From Promethearchaeia archaeon (GTDB lineage: Archaea > Asgardarchaeota > Lokiarchaeia > Sigyniarchaeales > SOKP01), in assembly GCA_029856295.1 (NCBI GenBank), contig JAHQWS010000047.1, positions 1-9,453 of the forward strand: a DNA stretch of 9,453 nt. Direction: 5' to 3'. A model generated the notes under the pieces. The model was not told where the DNA came from. It worked only from the letters and a program-made list of their open reading frames with translations, and did no database searches. Made by a program: the position numbers and the translations under genes. This document shows positions 1 to 6,226 of this stretch, one piece after another. Position 1 is the first letter of the stretch; each line of letters starts with the position of its first letter.

Positions 1-236
1 ATATAATTCCCGTTTGAAAATCCTTCTAATTCTTCTTTAGCGAGGCAAATACCCTCATCGTTTAATCGAATTCTTTGAAAAAATTTATTGTTTTCAAGTA
101 TATCAGATATGATTTCCTTAAGTAAACTATTTCTTGATAAAATTTTCAAATTAGAAAGATATTTGTCAAATTCTAAATTTTTCTTCTCGATTCCTTTAAT
201 CATAGAGAGAACTTTATCTAAATTCTCTTTTTCCAT
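1..236 (-). CDS. Unrecognised charged protein, N-terminal part only (runs off the left edge)
   Basis: An open frame on the minus strand starts at the ATG at 236-234 and stays open to the window edge, giving 78 complete residues. It begins MEKENLDKVLSMIKGIEKKN and is rich in Lys, Glu, Asn and Leu, with heptad-like hydrophobic spacing over residues 5-55 that suggests helices or a short coiled coil. I see no signal peptide, membrane segment or recognisable motif, so it is probably cytosolic. The start follows the stop of the upstream ATC-hydrolase-like gene by 33 bases, with no other ATG, GTG or TTG in frame between them, so the two are probably co-transcribed. There is no clear Shine-Dalgarno site. 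I do not recognise the family; the missing C-terminal part would be needed to name it. That it is a real gene is supported by the uninterrupted frame in AT-rich DNA, the tandem arrangement and a normal amino-acid composition. Confidence 0.6.
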   Translation of the reverse strand, partial: MEKENLDKVLSMIKGIEKKNLEFDKYLSNLKILSRNSLLKEIISDILENNKFFQRIRLNDEGICLAKEELEGFSNGNY

Positions 237-269
237 ATAATAATAAAGACTTGTTTTAACTATTAAATT

Positions 270-821
270 TTACTTACTACCTGATTTCATTATATAACGA
301 AATATGCAGCGATTTTTTCCTGTAGCCTGTCGTTCATTTAAAATAAGCTTTATGTCTGGATTGTAGCCCTCAAGGATTTTATAGTCCACATATTTGCAAT
401 AGATTTTAGCATAATCCCCCAATCCCCATTCCTCTGCCGCGTTATAGAAAGCACAATGTCTGATTTTTGCAATAAAATCACCATCTTCTATGCTTGCGAC
501 AGGTTTAAAATTCGAGGAATCTATATCGGTATATATCAACCAGTTTTTAAACGTTAAAGGCTTACCCTCTGCTTTCACTCTTTCAGCAATTCGTTTTCCT
601 CTCTCTTTACCAAAATATTCTACTGCTTCTTTAAGAAGTTTTTCTCCCTCATCAGGTCCCAACTTCTCTATAACACATTTCGAAACACATGAAAACAACT
701 GAGCTGCTAAACCAAATCCTGGTGTTTGGTATTTGACTCCTAATTCTTTTTTTTTATCTAAAACATCCCCTAAATATTCCATATCAAAACCTTGTTCTTT
801 CTCTCTTTTTAGATCACTCAT
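270..821 (-). CDS. L-2-amino-thiazoline-4-carboxylic acid hydrolase family protein
   Basis: This 183-residue protein resembles the ATC hydrolase family, named for bacterial enzymes that open the thiazoline ring of L-ATC on the way to cysteine. Most members in anaerobes have no proven substrate. The C-terminal half carries the family-like pattern: C123 in RHCAFYNAAEEWGL, W132, C142 and D146 in IYCKYVDYKI, and C172 in the closing GKNRCIFRYI strand. An N-terminal helical region (about 36-85) holds two further cysteines, C45 and C49. There is no signal peptide or membrane segment, so it should be cytosolic. The chosen ATG is preceded by GTGAT five bases upstream, a weak partial Shine-Dalgarno; the ATG eight bases upstream is out of frame and stops after four codons. 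It heads a minus-strand pair with the partial gene downstream and diverges from the RNase III gene. The family call is by motif memory; the ATC substrate itself is doubtful because the other steps of that pathway are not visible here. Confidence 0.7.
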   Translation of the reverse strand: MSDLKREKEQGFDMEYLGDVLDKKKELGVKYQTPGFGLAAQLFSCVSKCVIEKLGPDEGEKLLKEAVEYFGKERGKRIAERVKAEGKPLTFKNWLIYTDIDSSNFKPVASIEDGDFIAKIRHCAFYNAAEEWGLGDYAKIYCKYVDYKILEGYNPDIKLILNERQATGKNRCIFRYIMKSGSK

Positions 822-940
822 TCTTCATCACATTATTAATAAAGTCGCTTTTTTTCAATTTGAAATTAAACAAAATTATAGTTAAATATTAATTCTTAAA
901 TAATACATATTAAAGTTAATTATTATAATCAATTGGGAAA
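822..940. promoter_or_regulatory. Divergent intergenic region carrying two opposing promoters
   Basis: This 119-bp, very AT-rich spacer separates the minus-strand ATC-hydrolase-like gene from the plus-strand RNase III gene, so it must hold the promoters of both. On the plus strand, TTAAATATTA near 882-891 is a plausible archaeal TATA-like box, about 50 bases before the RNase III start. On the minus strand, TTTATTAATA (843-834) is TATA-like but lies only about 13 bases from the ATG, which is too close for a usual leaderless start. A run of seven or more T (about 849-855) sits next to it. Everything here is so A/T-rich that no box can be assigned firmly. Confidence 0.4.
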
Positions 941-1678
941 ATGTTGAATTCCGTCTCAGAGAAATTAATTGAATTTCAGAAATTAATAAGTTATAAATTT
1001 AAAAATGAAGATCTGTTAAAACAAGCGTTGACTACTCCTAAACTGGGTAATGAGTTAGGGATACCTCATTATGAAGTCTTAGAAACTCTTGGTGATGCTG
1101 TTATCAAATTAATTTTTAGCTTAAAAATCTATGACAAAGGAGCAAATGACCCCGGAGAATTAACTAAGATGAAACAGTGTTTAGAAAGTAATAGAACATT
1201 TAGTATGATTGCCCATACAATGAAATTAGAAAAATATATCCTTGCCTCCAAGAAACAAAAAATAATTGGTACAAAAACTTCAGCCGATTCCCTTGAGGCA
1301 ATTTGCGGAGCGCTTTATTTAGATTCAAATTCAGATTTAGATACCGTTGAAGAGAAGATAATTGATAAATTTTTCCAAGATTGGGATTCAATAATAAAGG
1401 AATCATCTATTTTCAATAAAAATAAGCTACTGGAATATCTACAGAGTATATATAAACTTACTCCTGTAATTAAGTGTGATTTTAAAAATTTTGGCTCCGA
1501 TCATGAACCCAAATGGGTAGCAATGAGCCCTAAAATCTATAATCAAAAAAAACAATTAATAATCAAATTACCAAAAGAATTGAAATCAAAATCTTACAAA
1601 TCTCAAAATCAAGCCGAACAAGAGCTTTATTTAAAGATTTTAAAGTATCTAAAAAAACAAAAATACAATTCTTCTTAA
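941..1678 (+). CDS. rnc: Ribonuclease III (endonuclease domain plus degenerate dsRNA-binding domain)
   Basis: This 245-residue protein should cut double-stranded RNA, as in rRNA, mRNA or antisense-RNA processing, in the cytoplasm. The catalytic domain spans about 6-150. The signature helix reads HYEVLETLGDAVIKLIFS (43-60), supplying E45, E48 and D52, equivalent by eye to E. coli E38, E41 and D45. The second metal-binding segment reads ADSLEAICGALYLDSN (115-130), supplying D116 and E119, equivalent to D114 and E117. The four core metal ligands are therefore intact. Two usual positions differ: the ALTHRS motif is ALTTPK (29-34), and the glutamate equivalent to E. coli E65 is P71. Residues 160-240 look like a dsRNA-binding domain (KNKLLEYLQSIYKLTP at the start, AEQELYLKILKYL at the end), but the usual lysine pair before AEQ is replaced by QN. 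Length is normal for bacterial-type single-RIII enzymes. It lies alone on the plus strand and has no clear Shine-Dalgarno site. Most archaea lack this family. Confidence 0.9.
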   Translation: MLNSVSEKLIEFQKLISYKFKNEDLLKQALTTPKLGNELGIPHYEVLETLGDAVIKLIFSLKIYDKGANDPGELTKMKQCLESNRTFSMIAHTMKLEKYILASKKQKIIGTKTSADSLEAICGALYLDSNSDLDTVEEKIIDKFFQDWDSIIKESSIFNKNKLLEYLQSIYKLTPVIKCDFKNFGSDHEPKWVAMSPKIYNQKKQLIIKLPKELKSKSYKSQNQAEQELYLKILKYLKKQKYNSS

Positions 1679-1772
1679 TTTAGCAATATTTTTACTTATT
1701 CAATTGAAATTATGGCTATATGTATTGTAATTATGATGATTTGAAAAATTTCTATGGCATTAGAATATAAAC

Positions 1773-1797
1773 GTTTAAAAATGCCCTTCATTTAAAC
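1773..1797. repeat. Short inverted repeat GTTTAAA...TTTAAAC
   Basis: GTTTAAA (1773-1779) and its exact reverse complement TTTAAAC (1791-1797) are separated by 11 bases. Allowing a two-base bulge, the arms extend inward (GTTTAAAAATG against CATTTAAAC). It could be an operator or a weak hairpin. It is not followed by a T-tract, so an intrinsic terminator is unlikely. In DNA this AT-rich a 7-bp palindrome may arise by chance. Confidence 0.35.
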
Positions 1798-1853
1798 TCA
1801 AATATATTTCTTATAATATAATTCTTTAAATTAAGTTAAACATAAAACCATTG

Positions 1854-1873
1854 GAAACCTTTTGAAACTTTTT
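1854..1873 (+). repeat. Tandem decamer GAAACcTTTT / GAAACtTTTT before a TATA-like box
   Basis: Two adjacent 10-base units, GAAACCTTTT (1854-1863) and GAAACTTTTT (1864-1873), differ at one position and are followed by a partial third element (AAAAC). They end 7 bases before the TATA-like box. One helical turn of spacing at that position is what an operator or activator site next to a BRE/TATA element would look like. Function is inferred only from placement. Confidence 0.4.
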
Positions 1874-1880
1874 AAAACAA

Positions 1881-1890
1881 TTTTTATATG
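1881..1890 (+). promoter_or_regulatory. TATA-like box for the ABC operon
   Basis: TTTTTATATG is the best match in this spacer to the archaeal TATA consensus, and it is preceded by an A-rich AAAACAA that could serve as the BRE. Archaeal transcription normally begins about 25 bases downstream, which would give a leader of roughly 110 bases before the ATPase start at 2023. The A/T-rich TTTAATAAAAT near 1985-1995 is a competing candidate that would give a leader of only some 10-15 bases. Confidence 0.35.
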
Positions 1891-2022
1891 TATTTTGATT
1901 TTTACAATTAATCAAGTCATAAGTGATAAGTTTTTCATGATAACGTAATAAATTTCATATCAGTTAAAAGAGATTTAACTAAAATTTAATAAAATTATAG
2001 TCTAATTAAGAGTAGCTTATTA

Positions 2023-3195
2023 ATGACAAATATAATGAAGAAAGATCCTTTGATGGAAAAGTACGAGGAAGAGACAGGAAAACTCGCTATTTGGAAAGGG
2101 GAAATCACTAAAGATTTCCGTAAATGGAAAGAAAAAAAGCAAAAAAACTCAATAAAGAAACAGAAATCAGTAACTTTGAAATCTTCTCGGGAAGCAAAGA
2201 AAGAAATGAAAAAATTGATAAAAGAAGATAAAGATGTAGAAGTAGATTATGAACATTTAATCGTAGTTGAGAACCTTCATAAAACATATCTTTTAGGCAC
2301 TACTGCAGTAGCAGCTCTCCGTGGTATTGATCTCACAATCGATAAAGCCGATTTTGTTGATATAATGGGTCCATCAGGGTCTGGGAAAACAACCTTACTT
2401 AATTTAATTGGAGGTCTTGATACCCCTACGAGGGGAAAAATATTCCTTGAAGGAAGGAATATCTCAATGCTTTCTGATAATGAATTAGCGGATATTCGGA
2501 AAGAAAGGATAGGTTTTGTGTTTCAATTCTATAATCTTTTGCCCCAAATGACTGCTTTGGAAAATGTTATGGTTCCATTGCATTTTTCCGGTAAATTAAG
2601 TCGTCGAGGAAAACGGAAAAGGGGAATGGATCTTTTAAGATTAGTAGGACTGGATGAAAGGTCTCATCATACACCCTCAGAATTATCTGGAGGTGAGCAA
2701 CAAAGAGTTGCTATAGCAAGAGCATTTGCAAATGATCCTGCAATTTGTGTATTAGATGAACCTACAGGAGATTTAGATAGTAAAACGGGAATTTTGATTC
2801 TAAATCTTCTTAGAGATTTAAATAGAAAAGGTGCCACGTTTATAGCTGTTTCTCATGATGCTGCAGTTTCTGAATTTGCTTCAAAAGTGTTTCATATGAG
2901 AGATGGAAAACTTAGTCATGAAGGGAAAGTAGGAGGATTAAAAGAAACAGAAATGATGGAATTAAAAAGAAAACAGGAAGCAGAGATGAATAAAGAAAAA
3001 TGTAAAAGCAAAATTTTTCAGTATCTATTTGCGAATCAAGGTAGAACAGAGATAAAGGTTGAAGAAATAAAAAGTAGCGTCCCTGGGAGTATAGTGTTAA
3101 ACTTACCCATTCATTTTAATGATGTCATAAACGAGATAATTGAGGAAAATGGAATTAATGGTAAAATTGAGGGAGAAATTTTAATTTTAAAATAA
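2023..3195 (+). CDS. ABC transporter ATP-binding protein, MacB/LolD family, with N- and C-terminal extensions
   Basis: This 390-residue ATPase is the nucleotide-binding subunit for the permease 49 bases downstream. The ABC domain occupies about 78-305: Walker A GPSGSGKTT (116-124), Q-loop Q168 in FVFQFYNLLPQMTALENV, signature LSGGEQQRVA (221-230), Walker B CVLDEPTGDLD (242-252) with catalytic E246, and switch histidine H278. All catalytic positions are intact, and the Q-loop region is typical of LolD/MacB ATPases, which run to about 220-250 residues. The extra length is at both ends. Residues 1-77 are a Lys/Glu-rich, probably helical segment with WKGEITKDFRKWKEKK. Residues 323-390 look like a small winged helix: a helix (KIFQYLFANQG), a second helix (VEEIKSS), a third (FNDVINEIIEENG), then a wing-like hairpin (INGKIEGEILILK). 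The protein is cytosolic and bound to the permease. Starts at M5 or M11 are also possible; there is no Shine-Dalgarno site to decide. The substrate is unknown. Confidence 0.9.
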   Translation: MTNIMKKDPLMEKYEEETGKLAIWKGEITKDFRKWKEKKQKNSIKKQKSVTLKSSREAKKEMKKLIKEDKDVEVDYEHLIVVENLHKTYLLGTTAVAALRGIDLTIDKADFVDIMGPSGSGKTTLLNLIGGLDTPTRGKIFLEGRNISMLSDNELADIRKERIGFVFQFYNLLPQMTALENVMVPLHFSGKLSRRGKRKRGMDLLRLVGLDERSHHTPSELSGGEQQRVAIARAFANDPAICVLDEPTGDLDSKTGILILNLLRDLNRKGATFIAVSHDAAVSEFASKVFHMRDGKLSHEGKVGGLKETEMMELKRKQEAEMNKEKCKSKIFQYLFANQGRTEIKVEEIKSSVPGSIVLNLPIHFNDVINEIIEENGINGKIEGEILILK

Positions 3196-3244
3196 AATTT
3201 AAAGATCTTGTAATTAAAAAAATCAATAAAGACTTATCAGCTCT

Positions 3245-6202
3245 ATGAGAAGTATTATCTTAATTTTTAAATATGCCTTTAAGGATCTTTCGCAACAAAA
3301 GATCAGAACAGCATTAGCACTTATTGGAGTAATGATATCAGTTGGAATTCTCTCTGTTGTTCTTTTTTTAGCTGATTCAATCTCCGTATCATTCGTAGAT
3401 TATATGAGCGCTGATGCAGGGGGTCAGGATATGGTAGTTTCAATTCGTCATTATAAAAATGAACCTGAGAATCGTTCTTCTTATTTTGAGTATGACCCAA
3501 TCATCGATAAAATTGAGGATGCTTCTGATGAGATTGATGATTTCATCCCCAGAATGGAATTAGATGGAGAATTAGCCATTTCCGGTACAGATCGAATAGA
3601 AGATACATTGATTTCAGGAATAGATTTCTCTTTAGAAGAAGATTTAGATTTTGGTTCTTTTACAAAACCAGATTCACCTGAAGAAGAGAAAGACATAGAA
3701 GAATTCAAGCTGTATCATTGTGCTATATATCATGGGTTTAATGATAAAATTAATTATGATGAGGAGGATAAAGTTGTAGTAAATGTGAGCATGACCCATG
3801 GTAGTAAAGAGATTGAAAAAACAGTTATTTTTAATATCGATGAAATTTTCGATTATAATCAAAAGTGGCCTAATGAGTATCGCGTAGAGAATTTAATTGT
3901 AGTTGATATTAAAACACTTTATGATATTTTTAAAGAAGAAGATGATTTCACTGGTAAATGTAGTAAATTAATATTAACTTTTAAGAATCAAGAGGAATTG
4001 TATGATATAAGAGATGTTGAAGGTTCTCAAAAAAGAGTGAAAGAGATAGCAGGTGAAATCCAGGAAGAATTAGGATTAAATGAATATACTATAGAATTAC
4101 CGAAGTTAGAACTCCTTGGACAATCAGAATTTTTAAGCATGGCAATCACCGTAATTTTTGTGTTTGTCTCAATTGTAACCATGTTAATTTCCGGGATTTT
4201 AATTAATGGGATTTTAAAAACATCAGTAGAAGAGAGAATTAGAGAATTTGGGATATTTAGAACTTTAGGGGCGAATAAAAACTATAATTTAAAAATAGTA
4301 TTAGTACAAGGATTCCTTTTATGCAATTTTGGAGCAATACTTGGGATAGTAAGTGCATTTTTTGAAACTCAGTATCTTGTTATTCCTTTCGCGAATGAAT
4401 TTCTTATTACAGGAGAAGATTTAGCGTTTTACTTTACATGGTATTCAATAATGATTGCTTATTTAATGGGCATTACCGTAGGATTAGTAGTCAGTATATC
4501 ACCAGCCCTTAAAGTTAGACGACTTCAACTTATTGAATCTATTCATCCATATCGTCATGAAGACACTCTTTATCATCTTCAAAGAAGAACCTCTGTGAAC
4601 TATAAATTAATAATAGCTGGGCTTGTTTTAGCAATCAATGGAGGATTTGTTATGTTTGTTATACCAAGGCTCATTGTATCAATGAATATTACTTTGATGG
4701 CAACTACATTTATCGTACTCCTGTTAGTATTTTCGATTGGTTTAACATTAGCAGGACTAGGCCTGTTGCCTGTTGTGTTAAGATTAATGATTCAACTATT
4801 CAAACTTGGTATTTTTCGTTCCAAACGATTAATTCATGTTATAAAGATATTTGTCTTTAGGTATCAAAGAAGAAATGCAAGTACGATTATAATAACAGCA
4901 CTTTCATTTTCCTTTGTTGTATATGCTTCCATTGTCATTCATACTCAATCCTCGCAAGTTGCATTAACAACGCGCTTAACTTATGGATCCGATTTGTTAA
5001 TGGAAACTATCGGTTGGGAAGAAGAGGAGGAAGAAAACGAGGGGAATGTATTTGTAGGTGGTGGAGATGATGATGAAGAGGACGAGGAAGAGGAAAAGCG
5101 AGCAATTGATCCGAACCGAATAATGACAACAGATTTTGAAGAACAGTTATTGCTAATTGATGGTATTGAAAAAGTATCTTCTGTATTGGCAACACCTTGG
5201 CAGTTAACTCAAATCTATTCTGAGGAAGATAAAAAATTTGAAGCGGATATTGGAGATTATGGGGGTGTCTCGACGGAAAAAATAACTCTTACCGGGATTG
5301 ATGAACAATATCTGTCTACGGTACAAACCGACTTAATTGAAATGACTAAAGGTGACATGCATGATGCATTTGACAGCTTATTTGAAAATGAGGACGATTA
5401 CACATGCATTATTTCTGAAGCTATAGCATTAGAATTAAAAATGGAATTAGAGGATAAAGTAAGAATCTTTATCGAAAGAGGTGATGAGAAAGAAAAATAC
5501 GAATTTAAAATTGTTGGAATGGCTTCTAGTATGCCCGGATTTATAGAAGAATTTGGGGGAACTAGATCACGCTCTTATGAAGGAGGTGTGCTAGTTTCTC
5601 AGCAAACTTATTTAGAAATTATCGATATTCCGGAGCCGACTTGGTTAAGTAAAATCTTTATTAAAATACAAGATGATAAGCTTGATGAGGCTGAATCAAT
5701 TGAAGATGATATTGACGATCTATTTCAAAATGACTACGATTATGAGATATATAATCTAGAAGAAATGGTTAAAAGACAAGAACAATTTTTTGCGATTATT
5801 GATGCCCTTTTTACAATGATACTTGGTGCTACCGTTTTTATTTGTCTTTTTGGAATATTATCTTCATCGTATTCATCGATTATGGAGCGAAAGAAAGAAA
5901 TTGGAATTATTCGTACCCTTGGTTTGAAAGGAAAAGAGATGAATCGTATGTTTATAATTGAGGCTCTAATAATAATGTTAAGCGCAGGGACAGTAGGCAT
6001 CCTTGTTGGGTATTTTACAGGGTGGTTAGTCACATCTAACTTTGCACTTTTTGCCGATTTACCATATCGCCCCGTATTTCCATATTTTAATTCAATTATG
6101 CTATATATACTTTCAACTGTATTTATCTGGACAGGAATGTATCTCATGTTAAGAAAATCGCGAAAACGCAAAATAATTGATATTTATAGAGAAACTCAAT
6201 AG
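3245..6202 (+). CDS. ABC transporter permease, duplicated FtsX/MacB-type, ten TM segments with two large acidic ectodomains
   Basis: This 985-residue integral membrane protein partners the upstream ATPase. I count ten membrane segments: about 21-43, 297-324, 350-372, 398-420, 453-476, 482-512, 546-567, 848-876, 903-927 and 947-968. Two extracytoplasmic domains lie at about 44-295 and 568-845. Each half has the FtsX signature after its second-domain TM: ERIREFGIFRTLGANKN (330-346) and ERKKEIGIIRTLGLKGK (881-897). Each ectodomain has an equivalent short motif, SGID (124-127) and TGID (683-686), so the protein arose by duplication of a MacB-PCD plus FtsX unit, as in ten-TM YbbP-like permeases. 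Such type VII ABC proteins usually transmit motion to extracytoplasmic partners rather than carry substrate through a channel. The second ectodomain opens with an acidic, Gly-containing stretch (592-617). No Shine-Dalgarno site precedes the ATG, and translation may be coupled to or share the ATPase transcript. Substrate unknown. Confidence 0.88.
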   Translation: MRSIILIFKYAFKDLSQQKIRTALALIGVMISVGILSVVLFLADSISVSFVDYMSADAGGQDMVVSIRHYKNEPENRSSYFEYDPIIDKIEDASDEIDDFIPRMELDGELAISGTDRIEDTLISGIDFSLEEDLDFGSFTKPDSPEEEKDIEEFKLYHCAIYHGFNDKINYDEEDKVVVNVSMTHGSKEIEKTVIFNIDEIFDYNQKWPNEYRVENLIVVDIKTLYDIFKEEDDFTGKCSKLILTFKNQEELYDIRDVEGSQKRVKEIAGEIQEELGLNEYTIELPKLELLGQSEFLSMAITVIFVFVSIVTMLISGILINGILKTSVEERIREFGIFRTLGANKNYNLKIVLVQGFLLCNFGAILGIVSAFFETQYLVIPFANEFLITGEDLAFYFTWYSIMIAYLMGITVGLVVSISPALKVRRLQLIESIHPYRHEDTLYHLQRRTSVNYKLIIAGLVLAINGGFVMFVIPRLIVSMNITLMATTFIVLLLVFSIGLTLAGLGLLPVVLRLMIQLFKLGIFRSKRLIHVIKIFVFRYQRRNASTIIITALSFSFVVYASIVIHTQSSQVALTTRLTYGSDLLMETIGWEEEEEENEGNVFVGGGDDDEEDEEEEKRAIDPNRIMTTDFEEQLLLIDGIEKVSSVLATPWQLTQIYSEEDKKFEADIGDYGGVSTEKITLTGIDEQYLSTVQTDLIEMTKGDMHDAFDSLFENEDDYTCIISEAIALELKMELEDKVRIFIERGDEKEKYEFKIVGMASSMPGFIEEFGGTRSRSYEGGVLVSQQTYLEIIDIPEPTWLSKIFIKIQDDKLDEAESIEDDIDDLFQNDYDYEIYNLEEMVKRQEQFFAIIDALFTMILGATVFICLFGILSSSYSSIMERKKEIGIIRTLGLKGKEMNRMFIIEALIIMLSAGTVGILVGYFTGWLVTSNFALFADLPYRPVFPYFNSIMLYILSTVFIWTGMYLMLRKSRKRKIIDIYRETQ
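5018..5095 (+). other. Acidic low-complexity segment in permease ectodomain 2
   Basis: Residues 592-617 of the permease are almost all Glu or Asp, broken by NEGNVFVGGG, and are encoded by purine-rich GAA/GAG/GAT runs. It lies about 25 residues after TM7, at the membrane-proximal entry to the second ectodomain. Possible roles are binding of divalent cations or of a basic partner, or a flexible linker. The reading frame is continuous through it, so it is not an assembly break. Confidence 0.7.
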
Positions 6203-6206
6203 GATA

Positions 6207-6211
6207 GGAGG
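6207..6211 (+). promoter_or_regulatory. Shine-Dalgarno site GGAGG before the secreted-protein gene
   Basis: TAGGAGG lies just after the permease TAG stop. It is the only strong Shine-Dalgarno match before any gene in this window. Its distance to the ATG at 6227 is 15 bases, longer than the usual 5-10, and no ATG, GTG or TTG in the same frame lies between, so the ATG at 6227 remains the best start. Its presence argues for independent initiation rather than readthrough of the permease stop, which is in the same frame. Confidence 0.6.
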
Positions 6212-6226
6212 AAAAATTTCAAAAGA

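Larger units (their letters stand above)
1679..2022. other. 344-bp gene-free stretch upstream of the ABC operon
   Basis: No reading frame of useful length is present: the ATG-initiated frames I checked (for example at about 1712 and 1754) end after 10-13 codons. The stretch must hold the 3' end of the RNase III transcript and the promoter and leader of the ABC operon. Just after the RNase III stop is a short T-run (ATTTTTAC, about 1688-1695) that could act as a weak archaeal oligo-T terminator. Further along are a 7-bp inverted repeat (1773-1797), a tandem decamer (1854-1873) and a TATA-like box (1881-1890), each listed separately. A second A/T-rich box, TTTAATAAAAT near 1985-1995, lies closer to the ATPase start and is an alternative promoter. 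I see no tRNA or other stable RNA. Confidence 0.6.

Noticed and set aside
490..702. 70-residue plus-strand open frame
   Set aside because: It is antisense to the ATC-hydrolase-like gene, whose family motifs are on the other strand.
941..1678. RNase III and the neighbouring genes as a defence island or RNA-interference locus
   Set aside because: No Argonaute, helicase, toxin-antitoxin or restriction gene lies in the window, so there is no support beyond RNase III itself.
5740..6171. 143-residue open frame on the minus strand
   Set aside because: It lies wholly inside the permease's well-supported TM8-TM10 region; its sequence is an antisense shadow rich in Ile/Arg with no motif.
2023..6202. 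A true LolCDE lipoprotein-sorting system
   Set aside because: Lol needs an outer membrane, LolA/LolB and lipoprotein cargo. The permease has ten TM segments rather than four, the partner gene has no lipobox, and the host looks archaeal.
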